From Pseudomonas peli (GTDB taxonomy: Bacteria; Pseudomonadota; Gammaproteobacteria; Pseudomonadales; Pseudomonadaceae): 64,000 bases of DNA. Below the pieces are notes generated by a model. That model saw nothing but the letters and a program-made list of their open reading frames with translations, did not search any database and had not been told where the DNA came from. The DNA lies in the NCBI RefSeq assembly GCF_900099645.1, contig NZ_FMTL01000001.1:1178001-1242000 (forward strand), in the 5' to 3' direction. Position numbers and translations under genes: made by a program. This document shows positions 30,913 through 43,322 of the stretch, in pieces; the stretch's first letter is position 1, and each line of letters begins with the position of its first letter.

Positions 30913-31061
30913 CTCACTCATCCAACCGGCCAGTCTGCCGGCGTGCATACACATTAGGTGCAGGCGGTTCACTTACGTGACCCGCCTTACGGCCGCGTAT
31001 CATCCTTGAAAGCCGCTCACTACTCCAGCACAGCACTGTGCCGACATGCGTCTGGCGCCGC

Positions 31062-33320
31062 CTACCCCTGGACTTCGACCAGTAGGCTGTCGACCCGCTG
31101 GAAGCCGCGCGGTAGCTTGTTGCCGCGCCGTCCGCGTTCGCCTTTGTAGTGTTCCAGATCATCGGCTTTCAGTGACAGCGTACGCTTACCGGCCTGCAAC
31201 ACCAGCGTCGCACCAGCCGGCAGCACGGCCAGATCGGTGAGGTATTCCTCACGCGAGGCAACCCGCTCACCCGGAATGCCGATGATCTTGTTGCCTTTGC
31301 CTTTGCCCAGTTGCGGCAGATCGCGCACCGGGAACAGCAGCAGGCGACCCTCGGTGGTCACCGCGGCCAACCAGTCTTCTTCGCGATTGGCCAACGGCTT
31401 CGGCGGCACAACCAGCGCGCCAGTTGGCAGGCTAAGCAAGGCCTTACCGGCCTTGTTCTTCGCTTGCAGGTCTTCACCCTTGACCACAAAACCGTAGCCC
31501 GCGTCAGAGGCGATCACGTACAGCGCACTGTCATCCGGCAACAGCACACATTCGAAGGTCGCTCCCGGCGGCGGCGTCAACCGGCCGGTAAGCGGCTCGC
31601 CCTGGCCGCGCGCCGAAGGCAAGGTATGCGCCGCCAGCGAATAACTGCGCCCGGTGGAGTCGATAAACACCGCGTACTGGTTCGAGCGTCCGGGCGCAGC
31701 AACCTTGAAACCATCGCCAGCTTTATAGGACAGTCCGGTGGCGTCGATATCATGGCCCTTGGCACAGCGCACCCAGCCCTTCTCGGACACCACCACGGTG
31801 ACAGGCTCAGTCGGCAGCAGCTCAGTTTCAGACAAGGCGCGAGCTTCGGCACGGGCCACAATTGGCGAACGGCGATCATCGCCGTAGGTTTCGGCATCCT
31901 TGATGATTTCGTCACGCACCAGCTTCTTCAGCTTGACTTCACTGCCGAGCAGGGCCAGCAGCTTGGCGCGCTCCTTGGCCAGCTCGTCCTGCTCGCCACG
32001 GATCTTCATTTCCTCCAGACGCGCGAGCTGACGCAGGCGAGTATCGAGGATGTAATCGGCTTGCACATCGGTCAGGCCAAAGCGTGCCATCAGCACCGGC
32101 TTGGGTTGATCTTCGGTGCGGATGATATGAATCACTTCATCCAGGTTAAGGAAGGCCACCAGCAAACCTTCCAACAGGTGCAGACGTTTCTCCACCTTGT
32201 CCAGGCGGAACTGCAGACGCCGGCGTACGGTGCCCACGCGGTATTCCAGCCATTCGCGCAGCAGCTGACGCAGGTTCTTCACCTGCGGCTTGCCATCCAG
32301 ACCAATCACGTTGGTGTTGACCCGGTAGCTGGATTCCAGCTCGGTGGTGGCAAACAGGTGGGTCATCAGTTCATCGGCATCGACGCGATTGGAGCGCGGG
32401 ATAATGACGATGCGGCACGGGTGCTCGTGGTCGGACTCATCACGCAGGTCGGCGACCATCGGCAGTTTCTTGGCCTGCATCTGCGCGGCGATCTGCTCCA
32501 GCACCTTGGCCCCGGAGACCTGGTGCGGCAACGCGGTGACCACAATGTCACCGTCCTCGATGCGGTACACGGCGCGCATGCGCACCGACCCACGACCGGT
32601 TTCGTAGATTTTCAACAGGTCGCTGCGCGGGGTGATGACTTCCGCCTCAGTGGGGAAATCCGGGCCGAGCACGTGCTCGCAGAGCTGCTCAACCGTGGCA
32701 TCCGGCTGATCCAGCAGGCGTACACAGGCCGCCGCCACTTCGCGCAGGTTGTGTGGCGGCACGTCAGTGGCCATGCCCACGGCGATGCCGGTGGTGCCAT
32801 TGAGCAGCAGGTTGGGCAGACGCGCCGGCAGCGTGGCCGGTTCATTCAGGGTGCCGTCGAAGTTCGGCACCCAGTCCACAGTGCCCTGGCCCAGCTCGGT
32901 GAGCAGCACCTCCGAGTAACGCGACAGGCGCGCCTCGGTGTAACGCATGGCGGCGAAGGATTTCGGATCATCCGGTGCACCCCAGTTGCCCTGGCCGTCG
33001 ACCAGGGTGTAGCGGTAACTGAATGGCTGCGCCATCAGTACCATGGCTTCGTAGCAAGCGCTGTCGCCGTGCGGGTGGAACTTGCCGAGCACGTCGCCGA
33101 CGGTACGCGCCGATTTCTTGTGCTTGGAGTCGGCGTCCAGGCCCAGCTCACTCATGGCGTAGACAATGCGCCGCTGCACGGGCTTGAGGCCATCGCCGAT
33201 ATGCGGCAGGGCGCGGTCCATGATCACGTACATGGAGTAGTTGAGGTAAGCCTGCTCGGTGAAGTCGGCAAGGGAACGGCGCTCTACACCGTCCAGGCTC
33301 AAATCGAGGGGTTCGCTCAT
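31062..33320 (-). CDS. parC: DNA topoisomerase IV subunit A
   Basis: ParC is the DNA-breaking subunit of topoisomerase IV, which decatenates daughter chromosomes. The 752-residue protein has the catalytic Tyr127 in [11 protein letters not shown]. The quinolone-determining region [11 protein letters not shown] has Ser87 and Glu91, the residues seen in susceptible P. aeruginosa. [15 protein letters not shown] and a C-terminal beta-pinwheel domain follow. It lies 7 bases after the retropepsin-like gene and at the end of the parE cluster. Confidence 0.97.
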   Translation of the reverse strand: MSEPLDLSLDGVERRSLADFTEQAYLNYSMYVIMDRALPHIGDGLKPVQRRIVYAMSELGLDADSKHKKSARTVGDVLGKFHPHGDSACYEAMVLMAQPFSYRYTLVDGQGNWGAPDDPKSFAAMRYTEARLSRYSEVLLTELGQGTVDWVPNFDGTLNEPATLPARLPNLLLNGTTGIAVGMATDVPPHNLREVAAACVRLLDQPDATVEQLCEHVLGPDFPTEAEVITPRSDLLKIYETGRGSVRMRAVYRIEDGDIVVTALPHQVSGAKVLEQIAAQMQAKKLPMVADLRDESDHEHPCRIVIIPRSNRVDADELMTHLFATTELESSYRVNTNVIGLDGKPQVKNLRQLLREWLEYRVGTVRRRLQFRLDKVEKRLHLLEGLLVAFLNLDEVIHIIRTEDQPKPVLMARFGLTDVQADYILDTRLRQLARLEEMKIRGEQDELAKERAKLLALLGSEVKLKKLVRDEIIKDAETYGDDRRSPIVARAEARALSETELLPTEPVTVVVSEKGWVRCAKGHDIDATGLSYKAGDGFKVAAPGRSNQYAVFIDSTGRSYSLAAHTLPSARGQGEPLTGRLTPPPGATFECVLLPDDSALYVIASDAGYGFVVKGEDLQAKNKAGKALLSLPTGALVVPPKPLANREEDWLAAVTTEGRLLLFPVRDLPQLGKGKGNKIIGIPGERVASREEYLTDLAVLPAGATLVLQAGKRTLSLKADDLEHYKGERGRRGNKLPRGFQRVDSLLVEVQG

Positions 33321-33327
33321 GCGTGCC

Positions 33328-33852
33328 TCATTGCAAGGTGGATTGGCGCAGCATCAACGTGCCGCCGCGCTGGGTAAATTCGAGTTGTTTCAGGGCACTC
33401 ATGCCCAGCAATACGTCATCGCCGCCCATGCCGGGGGCAATCAAAGCCTCTACATCGGTCAATACGATATCGCCCAGCTGCAAGCGCTCAAGCCGCGTGC
33501 GATGGGCCGTAGCGCGGCCATTGGCGGTGCTGATGGTGATCGCCGCACCGGCCTGTAAGCCCAAGCGCTGCGCCACTTCGATCGGCACCGCCACTTGGGT
33601 GGCACCGGTATCGAGCAGGAAGGTCACCTCCTCGTCATTGATCTTGCCCCCGGCCATATAGTGCCCCTGACGGCTGCTGGCCAGGTGCACTTCGACATAG
33701 CCGCTGCCATGCAGCGACTCAGGCGCGCGATTGGGATTGCGCTGAGCATCTTCCCAGTCACCAAAAAACTTGGTCGCCAGCAACAGCGCTGCGCCCCAGG
33801 CCAGCACCAGCATCACCCGTCCGGCACGCTTACCCGCAGGCTGCTCGCTCAC
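33328..33852 (-). CDS. Membrane-anchored retropepsin-like aspartic protease
   Basis: A 174-residue protein with one N-terminal transmembrane helix (about residues 12-28) and a periplasmic clan AA domain. [12 protein letters not shown] holds the presumed catalytic Asp81, and [13 protein letters not shown] matches the closing ILG..FL motif of the TIGR02281 family. Such proteins act as homodimers; the substrate is unknown. Its start overlaps the preceding esterase-like gene by 4 bases (ATGA), and parC begins 7 bases later, so all are probably one transcript with parE. Confidence 0.85.
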   Translation of the reverse strand: MSEQPAGKRAGRVMLVLAWGAALLLATKFFGDWEDAQRNPNRAPESLHGSGYVEVHLASSRQGHYMAGGKINDEEVTFLLDTGATQVAVPIEVAQRLGLQAGAAITISTANGRATAHRTRLERLQLGDIVLTDVEALIAPGMGGDDVLLGMSALKQLEFTQRGGTLMLRQSTLQ

Positions 33853-34831
33853 GGCTTGCTGCCCCAGCCGCCTTTTGGTGCGGCAAAACGCCAGATAATC
33901 GGCCGCGACTCACCGTCGGCGCGGCTGAAGCTGCCGTTATCGACGCCGATCCAGGCACCGTCCTGATCCACCCACAGCGCTTCCGCCAGGCCATAGGACG
34001 GCGCATAGAGTCGCTCTGGAGTCAGGGCCTCGGCGGCAAACGACCAGCACTTCTCGACCTGGCCATTGTTCAGGTCGCGCCTACAGATACGGTGCGCCTG
34101 ACGCTCAAGGGTGAAGAGCTTTTCGTTATGGAAGGCCAGGCCGGAGAAATCCCGAGGCTGCGGCTTGCCGCCCAGCTGCTCGGGACCCGTTTCCGTGCCC
34201 GCCTCGCTGAACAGCACGCAGCCGACGGTGCAACGCCAGATCGCGCGCTGTTTGTGCGCCACCAACAAACCGCGACGCATACGTTCGGCCGCCAGGTACA
34301 GGCGCTCACCAGCCGGGTCAACGGCAATGCCTTCAAACAGCGAGTTGTAATGCAGCGCCATGCCACTGGCGCGCGCCTGGCGCAGCAGGCCCTGAGGCAG
34401 CTTCAACCAGTTGGGTTCGCCGACCACAGGCAACTGCAGCACAGCCGCCTTGGCCTCACTGACCAGGTAACGGTTACCGGCGGCGTCACAGCTCAGCCCT
34501 TCGAAATCCAGCTCACCACCGCGTACCAGGCCGGCGACCCAGCCACGGATGCGCAAACCCCAGGGCAAACGCACATCTGGCGCCGGCGGTGCGACAAAGG
34601 CCTCGGCCGTAGCCTGCCAGTGCGACTCGTCCGACTGCAGGCGATAAAGCTGTTGGTCGTCACGGTCGGAAACCGCCCACAGCGCGTTATCGCACCAGGC
34701 CAATCCGGACAGGTTGCCGCCACTGACGCCGCTAACCGGTTGCTCATTGAGCAGTTTCAGCTCTTCCAGTGCCGCCGCGCTCGCCAGTAACGGTGAACAG
34801 GCCAGCAAGCAGGCGGCCAGCAGCCGCTGCA

Positions 34832-34832
<1 letters not shown>
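33849..34832 (-). CDS. Esterase-like-activity-of-phytase family secreted protein
   Basis: A 327-residue protein with a clear signal peptide (MQRLLAACLLACSPLLASAAA). It has beta-propeller-like repeats: SGGNLSGLAWCDNALWAVSDRDDQQLYRL, LDFEGLSCDAAGNRYLVSEAK, NSLFEGIAVDPAGERLYLAAER, and PRDFSGLAFHNEKLFTLER. The repeated FEGLA.D..G..YL pattern is that of the phytase-like/esterase family, probably binding metal. No enzyme activity can be assigned. The ATG overlaps the parE stop by one base (TGATG), so translation is coupled to parE. Confidence 0.82.
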
Positions 34833-36751
<1,919 letters not shown>

Positions 36752-37363
36752 TCAATTGAGAGCGGAAAAGTCGATATCCTGCCACAGATGGCGAGGAATA
36801 CCGGCGAAAGCGAAAAGCATCGGCAGACGCTCGGCAAAACCCTGAAAACCATGATCGCCACCGGCCTGGATACGCAGCGCGCAGGCCCGGTAATAGCGCT
36901 GGGCATCGCGGTAATCGAGGGTTTCGTCGGCGGTCTGCAACCACACCTGATAGCGCGCCGGGTCTTGCAGCATTGCTATATCTAGTTCGGCCAAGGCCGA
37001 TACGTGATCGGCCGTCAGCTCCCAGGTCTCGTCGCTGTAATAGTTCTTCTGCGGGCCCAGGTAGCCGTCGAAACGCAGGTGCGGGCGCACGGCTGGATTG
37101 ATCAACAACGCCGGCAACCCATGGCGTTCGGCCAAGTGGGTCGCATAGTAGCCGCCCAGCGAGCTGCCAACCAGCACGGGCCGACCAAGCTCGGTAATCA
37201 GTGCTTCGAGCTGGGCAATCGCCTGCCGCGGATGGTGATGCAGGGCTGGCACACGCAGCTGCGCGGCCAGGCCCAGCTGCGCCATGGCGCGCTGCAACTG
37301 GCTGGCCTTGAGCGATGCCGGCGAGCTGTTAAGCCCGTGAATATAGAGAATGGATGTGGTCAT
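36752..37363 (-). CDS. YqiA-family esterase
   Basis: A 203-residue alpha/beta-hydrolase of the UPF0227/YqiA family. Present are the N-terminal ILYIHGLNSSPASLKA, the nucleophile elbow GSSLGG with Ser68, LINPAVRP, and GGDHGFQGF carrying the catalytic His. In Escherichia coli YqiA cleaves short acyl esters. It sits directly before parE, an arrangement (cpdA-yqiA-parE) shared with enterobacteria. Confidence 0.92.
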   Translation of the reverse strand: MTTSILYIHGLNSSPASLKASQLQRAMAQLGLAAQLRVPALHHHPRQAIAQLEALITELGRPVLVGSSLGGYYATHLAERHGLPALLINPAVRPHLRFDGYLGPQKNYYSDETWELTADHVSALAELDIAMLQDPARYQVWLQTADETLDYRDAQRYYRACALRIQAGGDHGFQGFAERLPMLFAFAGIPRHLWQDIDFSALN

Positions 37364-37418
37364 GGGGCGGGAGGCTAACCGGTTGCGGCGACCGGCTGCA
37401 ACCGGTTAGCCGAGCGGC

Positions 37419-38240
37419 TCAATAGCCCTTGATGGTGTAATCGATTTCGAACTTGATCCCGGTAACCCGCGACACACCGGTTTCCAGGCGGCCATCATCG
37501 AACAGGCGCAGCCAGCGGTAGCCCGGCGCGGTTTTATCCACCTGAAACTCCTCGCTACCCGGGGCGAACTGTACGCAGGTCGAGGGTGATGCCAGCAAAC
37601 GGATCGTGCCGCGCTGCTGATCGAGCTCCTGATGGATATGCCCCCAGAGCACCGCTCGCACCTGGCTGAAACGCTCCAGCACGGCAAACAGGGCATCCGG
37701 GTTGCGCAAACCGATGGGCTCCATCCATTTACAGCCGATGGACACCGGGTGGTGGTGCAGGCAGATCAGGTGATGACGATCCGGCGCTTCGCTGAGTGCG
37801 CGTTCCAGCAAAGCCAACTGCTGATCACTGAGGTAACCAGGTACGGCACCTGGGATCGAGGAGTCGAGCAGGGTCACGCGCCAGTTGCCCAGGTCGATCA
37901 CCGGTTCCAGCAGATCACTGCCGACGCAAGCGGCCTGCATAGCGGGCACTTCATCATGGTTACCGGGGAACCAGCGCGCCGGTGCAGTGATGGCGGCGGT
38001 CATCTCGCGAAAACGCTGGTAGGACTCAGCGCTGCCGTCCTGCGAGAGGTCGCCACTGGCCAGGACCAGGTCAATCTGCGGCTGTTCCTGCAGCACACGC
38101 TCGATCACCCGCTGCAAGCTGTCCTGGGTATCCATGCCCAATAGCTTGCCTGCCCCGTCGGCAAACAGGTGGCTATCGGAGAGCTGCACTAGCAGTACCG
38201 AGCGATCAACAGCAGTGGTTTGAATCGGCGCGCCCGGCAA
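37419..38240 (-). CDS. cpdA: 3',5'-cyclic-AMP phosphodiesterase CpdA
   Basis: CpdA lowers cAMP and so damps Vfr/CRP signalling. The 273-residue metallophosphoesterase has the metal-binding motifs LSDSHLF, SGDLSQDGS, GNHDE and WGHIHQE. The start is TTG at 38240 because AAGGAG lies six bases upstream and the length then matches the family. The frame runs 35 codons further but with unrelated sequence. A possible promoter lies just upstream. In P. aeruginosa cpdA is activated by Vfr, but no clear CRP/Vfr box was identified by eye here. Confidence 0.94.
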   Translation of the reverse strand: MPGAPIQTTAVDRSVLLVQLSDSHLFADGAGKLLGMDTQDSLQRVIERVLQEQPQIDLVLASGDLSQDGSAESYQRFREMTAAITAPARWFPGNHDEVPAMQAACVGSDLLEPVIDLGNWRVTLLDSSIPGAVPGYLSDQQLALLERALSEAPDRHHLICLHHHPVSIGCKWMEPIGLRNPDALFAVLERFSQVRAVLWGHIHQELDQQRGTIRLLASPSTCVQFAPGSEEFQVDKTAPGYRWLRLFDDGRLETGVSRVTGIKFEIDYTIKGY

Positions 38241-38267
38241 GACCTTCTCCTTGAGCGGAATGCATGA

Positions 38268-38297
38268 ATTATGCTGGCTAGCCCTGCGGGCGGTAAA
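38268..38297 (-). promoter_or_regulatory. Candidate sigma-70 promoter for cpdA
   Basis: On the minus strand, TTTACC and CATAAT are separated by 18 bases, about 25-30 bases before the TTG start. The gap 38241-38413 between the DUF1249 gene and cpdA holds nothing else recognised. Confidence 0.35.
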
Positions 38298-38413
38298 CCC
38301 GCGAAAGGGGAATAGATCACAGAACGTCCGCTGTAAATCCAACACCCACCCTTAGGCTAGCGCGTATCGGAATAATGCGCCTGCGACTGATTATCGGCTG
38401 AGCGTGGAAAAAC

Positions 38414-38872
38414 CTAACGCACGGGTGCCAGCTCGTGACCGCAGGCCAGGCAATGGCTCAGCCACTCACCGAGAAACAGGTTGAGCTGTGTCTTCTCATC
38501 CGGCTGGTGCATGGCTGCATTGGGATAGGGATAAATGCCGTGGAAGCGCCGGGCACTTTGCGTACCTACCACCTCGGCCATGCGTGCATCGTGGTAGACC
38601 CGCACTTCCAGTCGCGGCACCGGCAGCCAGGACAGGCTGTGTTCCTGACGCACCTCGATGGTTGAGGTGTACGGGCAGGTTTCCAGTACCTCCAGGGCCA
38701 ACACGCCGAGCAGGTGCTCGCCTTGGCTGAGGGCCACACGGCGAACGTGCTGACGCCCACGCGCATCGTTGCGCATGTCCGGCAACAACTGCAGCAGGCG
38801 CACATAGTTGAGTTCGCAAGCAGTCTGCAGCTCGACTAGGTCGACCCGATAGCGCTCGCGCAGCAAGTTCAT
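38414..38872 (-). CDS. DUF1249 family protein
   Basis: A 152-residue protein starting MNLLRERYRVDLVELQ. YVRLLQLLPDMRND, LEVLETCPYTSTIEV, EVRVYHDARMAEVVG and HGIYPYPNAAMHQPDEKTQLN are the conserved stretches of DUF1249 (YqiB), always found with nudF and cpdA. The ATG at 38872 overlaps the nudF stop by 4 bases (ATGA), so upstream in-frame codons are rejected. The biochemical function is unknown. Confidence 0.9.
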   Translation of the reverse strand: MNLLRERYRVDLVELQTACELNYVRLLQLLPDMRNDARGRQHVRRVALSQGEHLLGVLALEVLETCPYTSTIEVRQEHSLSWLPVPRLEVRVYHDARMAEVVGTQSARRFHGIYPYPNAAMHQPDEKTQLNLFLGEWLSHCLACGHELAPVR

Positions 38873-39471
38873 GACCACAGCCCTCGCACTTCGGCGCGAT
38901 TCAGCGCCAGCCATTGCAGGCCGATGATGCTGGCGGCGTTGTCGATGCGACCATCCTTCAACGCATCCAGGGCATCTTCCAGCGGCCAGACGTGCACACG
39001 AATGTCTTCACCTTCTTCCGCAAGCCCGTGCACGCCACCGGCACCTTCGCTGTCACAGCGGCCAATAAACAGATGCACACGCTCATCCGAACCACCGGGC
39101 GAGGGATAATACTGGGTGATCGGCCAAAGCGAGGTCAGCGTTAAATTGGCCTCCTCAATCGCCTCGCGGCGTGCAACCTCTTCAGGCTCTTCGTCCTTAT
39201 CGATCAATCCGGCGACCAGCTCCAGCAACCAGGGGTTGGCACTTTTATCCAGCGCCCCCACGCGAAATTGCTCAATCAACACCACACAATCACGCTGCGG
39301 GTCATAGGGCAGCACACACACGGCATCGTGGCGCACGAACAATTCACGACTCAGCTCCGGGCCCATATCACCGGCAAACTGGCGATGGCGCAAACGCAGG
39401 CGATCGAGCTTGTAGAAGCCGCTAAAGCAGGCCTCACGCTCCAGCACTTGCACATCCTCTTGAGCATTCAT
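38869..39471 (-). CDS. nudF: ADP-ribose pyrophosphatase (Nudix)
   Basis: NudF hydrolyses ADP-ribose and related sugars to AMP and ribose phosphate. The 200-residue protein has the Nudix helix from GLIDKDEE to REAIEEANL. It fits GX5EX7REUXEEXGU except that Asn replaces the last Gly. VLIEQFRVGA and YPSPGGSDERVHLFIG match the ADPRase subgroup. The ATG at 39471 has GGAG six bases upstream; a GTG 22 codons earlier lacks any ribosome site. A 7-bp hairpin (39508-39526) lies in the leader. Confidence 0.94.
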   Translation of the reverse strand: MNAQEDVQVLEREACFSGFYKLDRLRLRHRQFAGDMGPELSRELFVRHDAVCVLPYDPQRDCVVLIEQFRVGALDKSANPWLLELVAGLIDKDEEPEEVARREAIEEANLTLTSLWPITQYYPSPGGSDERVHLFIGRCDSEGAGGVHGLAEEGEDIRVHVWPLEDALDALKDGRIDNAASIIGLQWLALNRAEVRGLWS

Positions 39472-39636
39472 TGCGGACTCCAACACTCCGTACAACGGTT
39501 CACAGCGGCTGACCTGAACGGTCAGCGTGTTCGCCACAGCTTACACGTTGACCACTGAGCACTGACAAGCTGTCACCACGACCGTTCGGCTAACAGGCTT
39601 GGTTTTATACCGTGAGCATGACGACCGCCCACTGCT

Positions 39637-40926
39637 TCAACGGATCGCCGCCGCGCGCTTACGGCTCAGCTGCCCCAGCAGTAACTGTAGCCCCGCGGCC
39701 AGCAAGAACGCTGGCAGGGTGGCACCTATTTGCGGCCAATAATGACTGAGCAGGTGATAGACCACTACACCACAGCCCCATGCCAGCAAGGTATCCACGC
39801 GCAAGTTGCAAACGGGGGCCAGCTCGGCACGCCGACGGCGCAGGATAAAGTGGTCAACCAATACCACGCCAAACAGCGGCGCAAAAACTGAACCGATCAG
39901 CAGCAGGAAATTCTGATACTCGGCCAGCGGTGCCAGCCAGGCGATCAGGGTGCACAGCACGCCTATCGCCAGGGCCAACTGCCCAACCCGAAGCGGCAAG
40001 GCAATGCCGGCCGACACCGCCGCCGAATGGATGTCCGCGAAAGCGTTTTCCGACTCATCCAGCAAAATCAGCAGCAGCGGAATACCCAGACCGGCACCCG
40101 CCAGCGCCAACAGCAGCGCATTGGCCTCAGCCCCAGTAGCAAAGGCCAGGGTGTAAGCCACGCCCAGGCTCATCAACCAGACATTACCGAGGAAGAACCC
40201 CAGCGCAGTGCCGCCAAACACCCGCGCAGCGCTGCGGCCGAAGCGCGAATAGTCAGCAATCAGCGGCAACCACGACAGCGGCATGGCAATGGCGATGTCA
40301 AACCCCAGGGCAAATGGCATCGAACCATCCCCGGCACGTGCCCAGAGGCTTGCCAGATCCGCCTTGTCGAACAGGTTCCAGGTGAGCCACACGCAGGCAC
40401 CCAGCAGCAGCCAGATGCCCCATTTACGTAACACTTTGCGCACGAAGGTCAGCGGCCCGGCGACTGCCAGCAGAGTCGCCAGCGCGCCAAAGAACAGTGT
40501 CCAGATCAGCGGATTACTCCACGCGGAGCCAGCACCGAACGCACGCTCGGCCAGCACACCCGCTGCGTCACGCATCACAATGATCTCGAAGGCGCCCCAG
40601 CCAATCAATTGCAGCACATTCAGCAAGGCCGGCAGCAATGCACCTTTGCTGCCCAGGCTAAGCTTCAGGGCGGCCATACTCGAACGACCAGTATCGCTAC
40701 CGATCACCGCCACCGCCCCGAGCAACAGCACACCCACGGCCGTGCCGCAGGCAATTGCCAACAGTGCGCCACTCATGCCCAGCCCGGGCGCCAGTAAAGC
40801 ACCCAGCTGCAAGACCATCAGGCCAATGCCGAGGGAGAACCACAGGGAGAACATGTCCCGCGCACCCAGCACGCGCTGGTCGCTGGCCACACTCTGGTGT
40901 GGGGAATAGGTGTGGTTTGTGCTCAC
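39637..40926 (-). CDS. cytX: Putative hydroxymethylpyrimidine transporter CytX
   Basis: A 429-residue nucleobase:cation symporter-1 protein with about 12 membrane helices (LWFSLGIGLMVLQLGALLAPGLG, LIGWGAFEIIVMRDAAG and so on). The CytX subgroup is found with thiamin genes and is thought to import the HMP pyrimidine precursor. It lies 81 bases after thiC on the same strand, so it probably shares the TPP riboswitch. The GTG at 40926 with GAGGTGG eight bases upstream gives MSTNHTYSPHQSV; a second GTG four codons earlier is less likely. Confidence 0.9.
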   Translation of the reverse strand: MSTNHTYSPHQSVASDQRVLGARDMFSLWFSLGIGLMVLQLGALLAPGLGMSGALLAIACGTAVGVLLLGAVAVIGSDTGRSSMAALKLSLGSKGALLPALLNVLQLIGWGAFEIIVMRDAAGVLAERAFGAGSAWSNPLIWTLFFGALATLLAVAGPLTFVRKVLRKWGIWLLLGACVWLTWNLFDKADLASLWARAGDGSMPFALGFDIAIAMPLSWLPLIADYSRFGRSAARVFGGTALGFFLGNVWLMSLGVAYTLAFATGAEANALLLALAGAGLGIPLLLILLDESENAFADIHSAAVSAGIALPLRVGQLALAIGVLCTLIAWLAPLAEYQNFLLLIGSVFAPLFGVVLVDHFILRRRRAELAPVCNLRVDTLLAWGCGVVVYHLLSHYWPQIGATLPAFLLAAGLQLLLGQLSRKRAAAIR

Positions 40927-41007
40927 GGTAATAGCCACCTCAGAAAATTAAAAACCACCCAGGGCACGCATGCCGTGGGTGGTGTTCGATCAAGCCGACT
41001 CGAGGTC

Positions 41008-42966
<1,959 letters not shown>

Positions 42967-43009
42967 CTAAGGCGGTGCCAGAGGCTCGCCAGGGGAATGG
43001 CGAGCGCAT

Positions 43010-43099
43010 CTTGTTCCCTACGCAGGCCTTAACCTGATCAGGTTCAACGGGATCCGGCAGCTGCCAATCTCAGCCCCTCAATTGGGGCACCCCGACAAG
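43010..43099 (-). promoter_or_regulatory. TPP riboswitch (THI element)
   Basis: Read on the minus strand, the leader contains GGGGTGCC, then GGGGCTGAGA, then GAACCTGATCAGGTTAA and finally GCGTAGGGAA, in the standard THI-box order. The terminal CTTGT (43099-43095) can pair with ACAAG (43014-43010) to close stem P1. It lies about 110 bases before the thiC ATG. A hairpin at 42984-43005 may form part of the expression platform; because no T-run follows it, control of translation is more likely than termination. Confidence 0.95.
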
Positions 43100-43108
43100 A
43101 ACGCGGCC

Positions 43109-43138
43109 AGTCTAATCAACCCCTGCCAATAAAACCAA
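43109..43138 (-). promoter_or_regulatory. Candidate promoter for thiC
   Basis: TTGGTT and TAGACT, 18 bases apart on the minus strand, would start transcription a few bases before the riboswitch P1 stem. The -35 match is weak. Confidence 0.35.
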
Positions 43139-43202
43139 CCCAGGAGTCAAATATTCATGACCCGCGCGTCGGGTCGTGACGAGCACCCATTCACCGACGG
43201 AT

Positions 43203-43256
43203 TGTTGCACCCAGGCAACATAGCTTGTTGCAAACTACACTACAGCCGCCATAACT
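43203..43256 (+). promoter_or_regulatory. Candidate tolC promoter with repeated TGTTGC half-sites
   Basis: TGTTGC (43203-43208), GCAACA (43215-43220, inverted) and TGTTGC (43226-43231) lie about 11-12 bases apart centre to centre. The last copy overlaps a possible -35 TTGCAA (43228-43233), followed 16-17 bases later by CATAACT. This looks like an operator covering a weak promoter about 70 bases before tolC. Confidence 0.4.
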
Positions 43257-43322
43257 GCCCTTGACCCTACTAGGCACGGCCCCTTAGCCTTGTCGATTAC
43301 CGCCAAATTCAGGATTTCCCTA

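Noticed and set aside
31311..33377. 688-codon open frame on the plus strand opposite parC
   Set aside because: Exactly antisense to parC, with no recognisable domain and no start signals; explained by codon bias of parC.
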